The notes under the pieces are model-generated. The model was not told the origin of the DNA. It made no database searches and saw only the letters and a program-made list of their open reading frames with translations. Below are positions 33,291 through 41,929 of a DNA stretch of 64,000 nt, in pieces. The DNA lies in the NCBI GenBank assembly GCA_002360945.1, contig DERO01000036.1:117335-181334 (forward strand), read 5' to 3'. The translations under genes were made by a program, and so were the position numbers. Numbering within the stretch: the first letter of the stretch is position 1; every line of letters starts with the position of its first letter. The DNA is from Leclercia adecarboxylata (GTDB taxonomy: Bacteria > Pseudomonadota > Gammaproteobacteria > Enterobacterales > Enterobacteriaceae).

Positions 33291-35645
33291 ATGAAAACTG
33301 ACTTCCACACCCTGATTGCAGCGATGAGCGCCGAAGACAAAGCCGCCCTGCTTACCGGCAGCGGCCTTTGGCGCACCGCCAGCCTGCCGCAGCACGGCAT
33401 TGAAGATATCGTGATGACTGATGGCACCTACGGCGTGCGCTACAGCACCAGCCAGATCGAACAGGGCGAAAGCTGGAATATCACCGATTTTCTCGACGTG
33501 ATCGCGCAAAGTGCCGGTGATGTGGAGAACGAAGAGCAGAAAGGCGGCTCCGAGGCATTGTTCAGTAAATCCCGCCCGGCCACCTGCTTCCCAAACGGCT
33601 CAACCCTGGCCTGCAGTTGGGATATCTCGCTGGTGTATCAGATGGGCGAAGCCCTGGCAAAAGAGTGTCAGGAGATGGGCGTCGGGATCCTGCTCGGGCC
33701 GGGCATCAATATTCGCCGCACGCCGCTGGCCGGACGCGGATACGAATACTACTCGGAGGACCCGGTGGTGAGCGGCGATATTGCCGCCGCGCTGATCAAC
33801 GGCCTGCAGGACAACGGCGTGGGTGCCAGCCTGAAGCATTTTGCCGCCAACAACTCCGAATACCACCGCACCGAGATGGACTCGGTGATTGAAGAGCGCG
33901 CTTTGCGTGAGATCTACCTCGCGGGCTTTAAGCGCGCCATCGATAAATCGAATCCGTGGACGGTAATGTCCTCCTACAACCTGCTCAACGGCGTGCAGAC
34001 CTCGCAAAACCCCTGGCTGCTGACCGGGGTGCTGCGGGATGAGTGGCAGTACGACGGGCTGGTGATGTCCGACTGGTACGGGATCAAAAACCGCCCGGCC
34101 TCCCTGCTGGCGGGCAACGATCTGGCAATGCCGGAGACCCGCCGTGATAAGCAGGAGCTGCTCGAGGCCATCAACCGGGGCGAAATCCCCGCCGACATCC
34201 TCGATACCGCCTGCCTGCGGATGCTGACCCTGATCGACAAAGTCCAGCGCCACCGCAAGCCGGGCTTTAAGGCCGATTTCCACCAGCATCACCAGCTGGC
34301 GCAGCGTCTGGCGGCGGAATCCATCGTCCTGCTGAAAAATGACGACGCCATCCTGCCGCTGCAGAAAGGCAAACAGCGCACCATCGCGGTGCTGGGCAAG
34401 CCTGCCCAGGAGCCGGTGATCCAGGGCTCCGGCTGTGCCACCACCGTGCCCTATATGCTCGATCGCCCGCTGGATGAGATTTTTGAGGTGGCTGGAAACG
34501 ACTTCAACATCGAATACGCGGTGGGCACGCCGGAGGATAACGCCACCGATGAGCAGGCGCTGGCGCAGGCCGTTGCGGTGGCGAAAAATGCCGATGTGGC
34601 GATCCTGTTTGTCAGCACCGCCATCGGCGAGGACGGGGAAAACGGCGACCGCAAAGACCTGGCTATTTTGCCCACGCATGAGGCGCTGATCCGCGCCGTC
34701 GCCAGCGTGCAGCCCAACGTGGTGGTGGTGCTGGCCAACAGCGATGCGGTGGTGATGCCATGGTTATCCGACTGTAAAGCCCTGCTGGAAACCCACTTTG
34801 GCGGCCAGGGCATGGGCCGCGCCGTGGCGGATATCCTGTTTGGCCGCGCCAACCCGTGCGGCAAGCTGACGGTCACGGTGCCCAATACCCTGGAAGAGAC
34901 CCCGGCCTGGCTCAGCTACCCTGGCGAGAACCTGCGCCACTACTACAGCGAAGGGCTGTTTGTGGGATATCGCTACTACGATCGCCGTAAGCTCACGCCG
35001 CTGTTCCCGTTTGGTTTTGGTCTGAGCTACACCACCTTCGACTACAGCAGCCTGACCACCTCGGTGAGCGAGCTGAACGAGGGCCAGGCGTTAACCGTCA
35101 GCGTGGACGTGACCAACAGCGGCAGCATGGCGGGGAAAGAGGTGGTTCAGCTCTATCTCTCCGCCCCGGCGGGTGAACTGCTGCGTGAAGAGAAGGCCCT
35201 GAAAGCCTTTGCCAAAGTAGATCTTGAACCCGGCGAAACCAAAACCGTGACCCTGCCGCTGAGCTGGGACGATCTTGCCTGCTATCACCCGGGCATTGGC
35301 GACTGGATTGTCGATTCCGGGGAGTATCAGCTGCACGTTGCCCGCTCCTCACGGGATATTGCGTTGAGCACCGCCATCACCGTGCGGGCCACACCGCGCT
35401 ATGCCCCGCTGGAGATAAACAACTCGTTGACCCAGCTGATTAACAACCCGCCGGCCTTCGCCCGGGTGGTGAAGCTGGTCGCCAGCAAAAATGGCGTTTC
35501 TGAGCAGCTGGTGCGCGAAAAACTCTGTGCGATTGCGCCCGATCTGGTCTTCGGTCTGTTTATCTCGTTAACCGAATTCCTGACGATTGATATTACGCGT
35601 GAGGAGCTGGAGGAAGCCCTTGCCGGGCCCGCACCACAGCAGTAA
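33291..35645 (+). CDS. Cytoplasmic GH3 beta-glucosidase with C-terminal Fn3-like domain
   Basis: A 784-residue family 3 glycosidase. The start ATG at 33291 is preceded by AAAGGA; an earlier in-frame start would overlap the symporter stop. The N-terminal barrel has KHFAAN (Lys182-His183) and the nucleophile Asp261 in LVMSDWYG. The second alpha/beta domain covers about 340-560 (ESIVLLKNDDAILPLQKG), and a fibronectin-like domain follows (VDVTNSGSMAGKEVVQLYLS). There is no signal peptide, unlike periplasmic BglX, so it acts in the cytoplasm on sugar brought in by the upstream symporter. The exact linkage is unknown. Confidence 0.9.
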   Translation: MKTDFHTLIAAMSAEDKAALLTGSGLWRTASLPQHGIEDIVMTDGTYGVRYSTSQIEQGESWNITDFLDVIAQSAGDVENEEQKGGSEALFSKSRPATCFPNGSTLACSWDISLVYQMGEALAKECQEMGVGILLGPGINIRRTPLAGRGYEYYSEDPVVSGDIAAALINGLQDNGVGASLKHFAANNSEYHRTEMDSVIEERALREIYLAGFKRAIDKSNPWTVMSSYNLLNGVQTSQNPWLLTGVLRDEWQYDGLVMSDWYGIKNRPASLLAGNDLAMPETRRDKQELLEAINRGEIPADILDTACLRMLTLIDKVQRHRKPGFKADFHQHHQLAQRLAAESIVLLKNDDAILPLQKGKQRTIAVLGKPAQEPVIQGSGCATTVPYMLDRPLDEIFEVAGNDFNIEYAVGTPEDNATDEQALAQAVAVAKNADVAILFVSTAIGEDGENGDRKDLAILPTHEALIRAVASVQPNVVVVLANSDAVVMPWLSDCKALLETHFGGQGMGRAVADILFGRANPCGKLTVTVPNTLEETPAWLSYPGENLRHYYSEGLFVGYRYYDRRKLTPLFPFGFGLSYTTFDYSSLTTSVSELNEGQALTVSVDVTNSGSMAGKEVVQLYLSAPAGELLREEKALKAFAKVDLEPGETKTVTLPLSWDDLACYHPGIGDWIVDSGEYQLHVARSSRDIALSTAITVRATPRYAPLEINNSLTQLINNPPAFARVVKLVASKNGVSEQLVREKLCAIAPDLVFGLFISLTEFLTIDITREELEEALAGPAPQQ

Positions 35646-35704
35646 AGTCCGATCGGTCCCTCTTACTTCGGCAAGAGGGCCTTCACTCGACGGAGAGCCA
35701 GCCG

Positions 35705-36670
35705 ATGTTTCCATTTTCTGTCACCCAGCATCCAGCGAGGGTCTCACAGCAGCAGGCCGGGACCGCCGTCCACGAAGGCAGCGGCTATGAACTGATCTCC
35801 TTTGACGCGGAGAAGCTGAACGTGTTCGCCGCCGAGGTGTACTACTGCGAGCCGCACTGGCACTCGGCCCCGGAGCTGATCTGCATTCTGGCGGGAGAGT
35901 TTTCCGTCACCCTTGGGCATAGCACCTCGGTCTTTGCCGCCGGCGACATGCTGTGGATCAACCCGGATGAGATCCACTCCCTGGAGGCACGCGCCGCGAA
36001 CAGCCAGCTGCTGACCATCCAGTTTGCGCCGAACCTGTTTGATGAGACCCATCCAGCCCCGCTGATGGAGAACGGCTCCCTGACCAGTCAGCAGGCAGAT
36101 GACATCAGAAACAGCGTGATTGCCCTGGTCGAGCATCTGGTGCATGCCCGGCCATCGTTCAGCCGCATTGCCCTGATTTATCAGCTGTTAGGCACGCTCT
36201 CCGCCGCAGGCAGCGCTCAGGAGGACCGCCAGCAGGTCATTATCAGAAAAAAGGATCAGCAGTTGGTGAAGTACGGCATTGAGTTTATCAATCAGCACTT
36301 TGACGATGAGCTGACCTTAACCACCATTGCCGATAACGCCGGGGTCAGTTACCACCACTTCTCGCGCATTTTTAAGAAGATCAGCGGTTATAACTTCAAA
36401 GAGTATCTGACCATGATCCGCATAAATAAGGCCAAGCGGCTGCTGAAGGATACGCAGATTCCGATCACCGACATCAGCTACAGCTGCGGGTTTAGCGGCC
36501 ACAAGCAGCTGATTTTTGCCTTCAATAAATATTGCCGCATGACGCCCACGGCCTTCCGGAAACGCTATATCACGGCGATCAATGCTGCCGAAGCGTTGCA
36601 GGTGATGACCGACTCACGATTTTTGCCGCTGGATGAAGGGGTGATTGCGCAGCTGCGCAGTTTGGCCTGA
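35705..36670 (+). CDS. AraC-family regulator with N-terminal cupin domain
   Basis: A 321-residue regulator. The N-terminal half is a cupin sensor (YYCEPHWHSAPELICILAGE, with GDMLWINPDEIHSLEA), and the C-terminal half (about 190-285) has two helix-turn-helix motifs (TLTTIADNAGVSYHHFSRIF and ITDISYSCGFSGHKQLIFAF). The gene lies 59 nt after the GH3 gene on the same strand and most likely activates the GPH-GH3 pair in response to the sugar. The stop is followed at once by a REP element. Confidence 0.88.
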   Translation: MFPFSVTQHPARVSQQQAGTAVHEGSGYELISFDAEKLNVFAAEVYYCEPHWHSAPELICILAGEFSVTLGHSTSVFAAGDMLWINPDEIHSLEARAANSQLLTIQFAPNLFDETHPAPLMENGSLTSQQADDIRNSVIALVEHLVHARPSFSRIALIYQLLGTLSAAGSAQEDRQQVIIRKKDQQLVKYGIEFINQHFDDELTLTTIADNAGVSYHHFSRIFKKISGYNFKEYLTMIRINKAKRLLKDTQIPITDISYSCGFSGHKQLIFAFNKYCRMTPTAFRKRYITAINAAEALQVMTDSRFLPLDEGVIAQLRSLA

Positions 36671-36671
36671 T

Positions 36672-36698
36672 GCCCGGAGGCGCTGCGCTTACCGGGCC
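36672..36698. repeat. REP palindrome after the AraC gene
   Basis: GCCCGGAGGCGCTGCGCTTA then CCGGGCC, between convergent AraC and YkgJ-type genes. It marks the right edge of the sugar module. Confidence 0.75.
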
Positions 36699-36758
36699 TG
36701 CGGGTTCGATTTTTACAGTACGACCCTCGCAGGGCAATGGTGCTAAAACAAGCTGGAA

Positions 36759-37022
36759 TCAGAGTTTTTCACATATCGCGACATTCAGCCGGACAAAGTC
36801 ATCCCATGGAATAACCTCTTTCAGCTTTGCACGATAGTAATCCTCAACCCGACAGACTAACGGGCGGGTGTCATAAATGGCGCATAAATGCGTCTCTTCG
36901 ACAAAGTGCTGGCAGACCCCGTCCCCGCGATCGAGGAACGCGGTTTCGGGGCTGGCACTGACCCTGCGGCAACATTTGCCGCAGGCGTTACAGGGGAAAG
37001 GAGAAAGTGGAACGTCACTCAT
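36759..37022 (-). CDS. YkgJ-family cysteine-cluster (zinc/iron-chelating) protein
   Basis: An 87-residue protein with eight cysteines. The signature CNACGKCCRRV (residues 11-21), then CQHF, CAIYDTRPLVCR and CEKL near the end, matches the YkgJ/CxxCxxCC family, thought to bind Zn or Fe-S; its biochemical role is unknown. Its ATG overlaps the stop of the 549-residue GTPase by 4 nt (ATGA), so it is translated as the last gene of the dynamin-like operon. Whether it is a functional part of that system or a backbone gene that the operon landed against is open. Confidence 0.85.
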   Translation of the reverse strand: MSDVPLSPFPCNACGKCCRRVSASPETAFLDRGDGVCQHFVEETHLCAIYDTRPLVCRVEDYYRAKLKEVIPWDDFVRLNVAICEKL

Positions 37023-38668
37023 GCATAGTGACGCAACAGGGAAGCAAGGCGCTGTGCTTCCATCACGTTATCACTCAGGGCCTTGTCCTGCTGGCTGGCG
37101 ATTTCTCGCGAGGCTTTGACCTTATCAAGAATTTCCTTGAACAAAAGATTCAAATCTTCATTTACCATGCGCGTCACATTGGCTTCAAACTGCGTGGCAG
37201 TCATGTTGGCGAAATCCTCTACCTCTTGCTGATAACGCTCCCATTCCCGGCGCTGCTGCTCGCTTTGCTCACGCGCTCTTTTACTTTCGCTATCTTCAGC
37301 AAAAATACCCCATAGCGAACTGATAATGGTTATGGCGGGTCCTACATAGGGGATCCACTTGCCGACCACCATCGTGCCCCATTTTTCCATGGTCTTCGGT
37401 CCGATCCCTTTCATCAACGATGGAAGCCAGTCTTTTACTACCTCGAGACCCGTCACGATATGTTCCGGTTTTGCGATCGAACTGAGTGAGCTCACCGCAT
37501 GGTTAACCATATCAACGCTGATGCCGCCTTTTTCTGGCAGATCGGCATTGGTCGTAGCCACCTGCACGTCAGGGATGTGCGGAATAGCCTGCGGAGCACC
37601 GCTCTTCGCCTGGCTTAAAATGGTCGCCTGCAGGCTGTCCACATCATCGGTAAAACGCTGTACCAGGAACGTTGTTTCCTGCGCCTGCACCGCTTCGATC
37701 TGTCCGCAGGCCTGCTTAAACAAGGCATCAATTTTCACCTGAGCCTGCTGTGGATCCTGACGCAGTGCCGCTTTGCTGCCCTGGTACATCACATCGTGCT
37801 GGCGTTTGATTTCATCGATAATCGTTTTGCGGCAAAGATGCTGCTGCTCAACGATGTTTTTCAACAGCGTGTCGAAGCTGCGCACGGTTTCGCTGGTGGT
37901 GTTTTTGTCCAACATCTTGAGGACGCGATCCAGAAACGCATTCAACTCACCGCCAAGACGGCGGTAGATGTGCTGGCTGTCGATACTGGTGATGAACGTC
38001 TCCAGTGTCGCTTCAAATGTCGGAAATTCGCTCAGCCGCAGCAGACCGGCGGTATTTTCCAGCCTGGCCTGGAGCGCCATCTCGGCGTTCACCCGCAGAA
38101 TTGGGATGTCCTGCAACACGTCTTTTAACCCCTGCGCTTCTGCCAGGGTTTGCAGACGAATACGAATGTCGTTTTTAAGACGGGTTAAGGTCTCAACGTC
38201 CATTCTGTCTTTATCATTGAGCACCAGAAACAGCTTTTTCTTTGCCTGCAAAATCTCAATCAGTACCTGAAGCGTCTTCTCTTCTTCCGCGGCGCCTGAA
38301 GGGTTGACGACAAAAATCACTGCATCCGCTTTCAGCATCTGCTCACGGGTGACGGCTTCATGCTTCACCGGCGCATCGACTCCCGGCGTATCGAGAATGA
38401 TGCTGTTATGCCAGCGGTAGGCATCCACGCGGTCGGTAAGCGGAATGTCACCGGTTTTGGCGACGCGCTCGCCTACCAGAGCATTGATCAGCGTGCTTTT
38501 ACCGGCGTTATAGACGCCGTAAACCATAATGCTGGCATCCGGCTGGTTACGTTTATCGTCAAACTGCTTCTGTAGCGTAGCAAAATCACGGGCCAGTTCA
38601 GGGTACTGGCCTGCGAGCTTCGCCGTCTGGTCGTAAGTGTTAAAAAGATCGGCTGCTGACAATTCCAT
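37019..38668 (-). CDS. Dynamin-like GTPase (549 aa), LeoA-type
   Basis: A large GTPase with a complete G domain: P-loop GVYNAGKS (51-58), a Thr switch in PLTDR (76-80), DTPG (93-96) and the guanine-specificity motif NDKD (151-154). The rest is helical; residues about 431-457 (VVGKWIPYVGPAITIISSLW) form a hydrophobic segment likely to insert in membrane, and 460-485 is a charged coiled coil. The order G domain, helical bundle, membrane paddle, helix is that of bacterial dynamin-like proteins. It starts 4 nt after the 609-residue GTPase gene, suggesting a paired complex as in LeoABC/Eleos. Exact family not confirmed. Confidence 0.8.
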   Translation of the reverse strand: MELSAADLFNTYDQTAKLAGQYPELARDFATLQKQFDDKRNQPDASIMVYGVYNAGKSTLINALVGERVAKTGDIPLTDRVDAYRWHNSIILDTPGVDAPVKHEAVTREQMLKADAVIFVVNPSGAAEEEKTLQVLIEILQAKKKLFLVLNDKDRMDVETLTRLKNDIRIRLQTLAEAQGLKDVLQDIPILRVNAEMALQARLENTAGLLRLSEFPTFEATLETFITSIDSQHIYRRLGGELNAFLDRVLKMLDKNTTSETVRSFDTLLKNIVEQQHLCRKTIIDEIKRQHDVMYQGSKAALRQDPQQAQVKIDALFKQACGQIEAVQAQETTFLVQRFTDDVDSLQATILSQAKSGAPQAIPHIPDVQVATTNADLPEKGGISVDMVNHAVSSLSSIAKPEHIVTGLEVVKDWLPSLMKGIGPKTMEKWGTMVVGKWIPYVGPAITIISSLWGIFAEDSESKRAREQSEQQRREWERYQQEVEDFANMTATQFEANVTRMVNEDLNLLFKEILDKVKASREIASQQDKALSDNVMEAQRLASLLRHYA

Positions 38669-38672
38669 AGCG

Positions 38673-40502
38673 CTAGTTCACCTCAGGGCTTAATTGTTTT
38701 TCTGCGCTTTCCTTCAGCGTGCTCAACGCCCGCTCAAAGCTCTTAATTTCATCGTTTACTCTGGCACAGGAAATTTTCATCTCCGCGACTAACGCACTAA
38801 ACAGCGTATCGACGTTATGCTTAATCGCTTTTTCAAGACCATCATGATAATGACTCAAAACATGCGTTCGCAGCTCGTTCAGGTTGTCGCCTACCGCAAA
38901 TTCAATGGTGCGTGTTGTTTGTTGAGCGCGGTCTCCCATCATCGAGCCAACCCCACCTCCCAGGCCGGCTCCGATGGCAGCACCTAACGGGCCACCTAAG
39001 AAAGTGCCTATCAATCCACCGACAAGCGCCCCGGCGCCGCTGTTACGGCCACGGGTACTTTTGGTGTAACCGTCGGGAATTTGCTCGGTCATTTTCTCAA
39101 CCGAGAAGGCAGGCAGAGAAAGCGAAGAGGATTGCCAGGTAGAGGTGACGTTTGCTTTAAAATCGGCCATCACAGTGCTCAGAATGGTCTCCAGCGCGGC
39201 CTCTGACAGCGTGGACATCTGACGATCCCACTGGGTATTTGCCATTTTTAACGCGGCATTGAGTTGATACTCATCATTACGACTGGCTGCCAGTTCGTCG
39301 AACCTGTTCTGAATCGCACTGCGCATTGCAGATTGTGCGGTACGGATAGCGGGAACAATCTGTCTGTCGAGGTCTGCATCGAGCGTCTCCAGATCGCTAT
39401 TCAACGCGCCCGTGAGCTTATGATATTCCCTGACCTCTCGCAGGCATCCGGTCAGGAAGTTTTTGAAGTTGGTCATCGGCACCGCGCGCTTCATACGCAC
39501 GCCCTGCGACTGCGAAAGATCGTGTAAGCGGGTGAACAGTTGCCCCATGCCGCTCTCGTGGATCGCTGCCTTGTTATCTGCATGTAATTCCGCATAACGC
39601 GTCGATATGGACAAAATATCCATACTGCTGACGTCAATGTCGCTATCCCGCAGCTCACTTTTGACGAAATTCTGTTGCAGTTCGCGATCATGCAGAGGTT
39701 TCATTACGCAGTGTTCAATGGGCTCGTCTTTGACGTCATCCCAGCCGTGCTGCTTTTTATCGCTTCCTGTAAGCAACAGCATGATGTTTTTTTCTTTACC
39801 AAACAGCTGGCGGATCTCTTTCAGATCGCTTGCACGCCCTGGCGCATCAGACTTCATCGTATAGAGAATGAGATCCGCATGATCGGCATGTTCTTTCGCC
39901 AGTTCACCATTTTGTGAACGCACAGAATGCAGGCCAGGAGAATCCACCCAGGTCAGGCCCGGCAGGCGGAAGCTCTGGATAGAGCTGGTTGCCTCGGTTG
40001 CCCCCACGCGGAATTTTCCCTGCTGCGCCGCTTCATTGTGCGCATCACCATTCTCCGCGTCAGTATTGTCATGAGATTCATACTTCAGCGTGGTGTTTCC
40101 CTGCTGCTGCTCGTGAGTCGGATTGGTGTATCCCCAGGCCATATAATTGCCCAGCGAGCTTTTCCCGGACTTCACCTTGCCGTAGACATAGACCAGCAGA
40201 GAGTCTTCAAAGTTTTTGCGAAAACTCAGCCCTTTATTCTGGTTTTCCAGGCTGGCTTTCCAGTCGCTATCCAGCTTTTCCAATCCGGAGATGAAACCCT
40301 TCAGGGACTGGCTGAGCGGGCTGGCATCCGGCAGTTTTTCCCGTGCGTCAGCCAGAAGGCCGGTCAGGTTAGTATTAAACTGGTTGTAGTGGGCTGAGAA
40401 CTTCTTATCCAGCGCTTTTGCCTCTTCCAGTGATGAATCAAATTGCTGTTGCAGATTCTGGAAAGAGGCCAGCAGATCTTCGCGCAGCATCTCTTTGCTC
40501 AT
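38673..40502 (-). CDS. Dynamin-like GTPase (609 aa) with glycine-zipper membrane segment
   Basis: An N-terminal helical region (about 1-95) precedes the G domain: P-loop GKVKSGKS (108-115), DSPG (187-190), and an atypical specificity motif TGSDK (245-249) in place of NKxD. An acidic insert (about 140-160) separates the P-loop from switch I (GATEATSS). After a long helical stalk, residues 485-524 are almost wholly Gly/Ala/Leu (VGGLIGTFLGGPLGAAIGAG), a glycine-zipper segment like those in pore or membrane-anchoring proteins. The C-terminus is again helical. It is the third GTP-binding part of the operon and the probable partner of the 549-residue protein. Confidence 0.8.
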   Translation of the reverse strand: MSKEMLREDLLASFQNLQQQFDSSLEEAKALDKKFSAHYNQFNTNLTGLLADAREKLPDASPLSQSLKGFISGLEKLDSDWKASLENQNKGLSFRKNFEDSLLVYVYGKVKSGKSSLGNYMAWGYTNPTHEQQQGNTTLKYESHDNTDAENGDAHNEAAQQGKFRVGATEATSSIQSFRLPGLTWVDSPGLHSVRSQNGELAKEHADHADLILYTMKSDAPGRASDLKEIRQLFGKEKNIMLLLTGSDKKQHGWDDVKDEPIEHCVMKPLHDRELQQNFVKSELRDSDIDVSSMDILSISTRYAELHADNKAAIHESGMGQLFTRLHDLSQSQGVRMKRAVPMTNFKNFLTGCLREVREYHKLTGALNSDLETLDADLDRQIVPAIRTAQSAMRSAIQNRFDELAASRNDEYQLNAALKMANTQWDRQMSTLSEAALETILSTVMADFKANVTSTWQSSSLSLPAFSVEKMTEQIPDGYTKSTRGRNSGAGALVGGLIGTFLGGPLGAAIGAGLGGGVGSMMGDRAQQTTRTIEFAVGDNLNELRTHVLSHYHDGLEKAIKHNVDTLFSALVAEMKISCARVNDEIKSFERALSTLKESAEKQLSPEVN

Positions 40503-40520
40503 GGTGGGGTCCTTGTCTGA

Positions 40521-41057
40521 TTAGCGACTTAAATGCTGGCGAATATGTTCAAGTTGCTCGCGATACTCCTGCAACTCCTGCAATTGCACTTCCCATTCAG
40601 TCATCTCATCAGCGATGTCCTCAAAGGTATCCGTCATGCTGAGTTCAACGTTATAGCAGGCTTCAAATTCATTGAGGTTCAGGCACGTTTTGGTATCCAG
40701 CATGGAGAGTTCTTCTCTGTCGACAAAATGCTCTGCTACCACGCGTTTATACTGTTTTCCCGTCTGAAGAACGACGGCTTTAAACGGTGCCTGACTCTGA
40801 TAATTCACCTCTACCCACCCTGACAGCGTCTGCTTAAAGTCAGCGGCTCGCTGTGCGCCTTCATTTTGTAAGGCCGCTTTAATCGATTGACGTTCTTCCT
40901 GCTTTTCACGCTCACGACGCTCACGTTCGGCCCGTTCCCGGCGCTGACGCTCTTCGTCATCGCCATTACCATTGGAGCTGTCATCATCACTGGATGCGGA
41001 AGCAATCAGAGCGCCAACACCTAATACCGCTGCGCCAATTAACCACGGTAATGCCAT
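40521..41057 (-). CDS. Membrane-anchored coiled-coil protein of the dynamin-like operon
   Basis: A 178-residue protein I cannot place in a family. Residues 3-22 (LPWLIGAAVLGVGALIASAS) form one membrane helix, an Asp/Ser/Asn linker follows, then a highly charged Arg/Glu coiled coil (about 34-60). Residues 75-150 may fold as a small domain with one pair of cysteines (KTCLNL and EACYNV), and the end is a second coiled coil. It probably serves as a membrane tether or adaptor for the GTPases on either side (11 nt from the upstream gene, 18 nt from the downstream one). Confidence 0.7.
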   Translation of the reverse strand: MALPWLIGAAVLGVGALIASASSDDDSSNGNGDDEERQRRERAERERREREKQEERQSIKAALQNEGAQRAADFKQTLSGWVEVNYQSQAPFKAVVLQTGKQYKRVVAEHFVDREELSMLDTKTCLNLNEFEACYNVELSMTDTFEDIADEMTEWEVQLQELQEYREQLEHIRQHLSR

Positions 41058-41068
41058 TTTCTCTCTCC

Positions 41069-41929
41069 TTATACAGCCGGGAATTTATTCAGGGTATTTT
41101 TCATCCACGTGCGGAAATCACCCATTGCCTTATTGAAGGGGTGGAAACCTTCCTCGATTTTACGTTGGGCATGAGCGTATTTTGTCTGGAGCGCTTTTTC
41201 GGCCTGTGCAAATTCCACAATGATCTCGTCAATGGCCATCCGCTGACGCTCACGTTTTACGGCACTGGCATCGGTATTCAGCGTGTCCAGATGATGAACG
41301 AGCTCGTTAAGGTGGCTGGCGCGCACCAGACCGTCTTTTTTCTGCATCACACCAGCGTGAAAACGGGAGCCAGAAATGGCATAACAGCGAGGCGTAAAAC
41401 CGAGGTCGTCACGACACTGTTCCAGCATGCGCTTTTCAATAGCCGCGATGCCCGTGTCGCTTTCTACATCCGATTTACTCAGGACTAAAATAATATTCTG
41501 CTCGGCAAACTGCCCGAACGAATCTTTGAGTTTGCGTAAAAAATCGACTTCAATTTTCTCGAGTTCACCCTGTGGTTGATGCACAAACAGGACGATATCC
41601 GCTTTAGCCGCACCTTGCAGCGCGATCAGATCATCTGCGTTGTTAGCATCAAGACCCGGGGTATCGAGGAAAATAAAATCATCCGTTTCGAACTCCTTCA
41701 GTTCAGCTGTTTCACGAATATCATTAGTCTGAAAACATTCGGTCTGAATATGGTTAGTCAACATATTCAACAGATAGCTTTTTCCGGCATTCATTAACCC
41801 CCATGCAGCCACGACGGGTTTTCCTGCGTTAATGTCCTGGTCCAGTAAAGCATCGGCTTTGAGCAATAACTGCGTATGGGGAGAGATATTTAAATCAACC
41901 ATAAAATGAGATCTCATCAAGTTAAACAT
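41069..41929 (-). CDS. Small dynamin/Era-like GTPase (286 aa)
   Basis: A compact GTPase: P-loop GLMNAGKS (44-51), a Thr-bearing switch in NDIRETAE, DTPG (89-92) and SKSD (151-154) as the specificity motif. A C-terminal helical tail (about 225-286) has coiled-coil character but no clear membrane segment. Two starts are possible: 41929, whose ATG overlaps the stop of the WYL gene by 8 nt, or ATG at 41902 (MVDLNISPH). The NAGKS/DTPG pairing resembles the 549-residue neighbour, suggesting the G domains share ancestry. Confidence 0.78.
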   Translation of the reverse strand: MFNLMRSHFMVDLNISPHTQLLLKADALLDQDINAGKPVVAAWGLMNAGKSYLLNMLTNHIQTECFQTNDIRETAELKEFETDDFIFLDTPGLDANNADDLIALQGAAKADIVLFVHQPQGELEKIEVDFLRKLKDSFGQFAEQNIILVLSKSDVESDTGIAAIEKRMLEQCRDDLGFTPRCYAISGSRFHAGVMQKKDGLVRASHLNELVHHLDTLNTDASAVKRERQRMAIDEIIVEFAQAEKALQTKYAHAQRKIEEGFHPFNKAMGDFRTWMKNTLNKFPAV

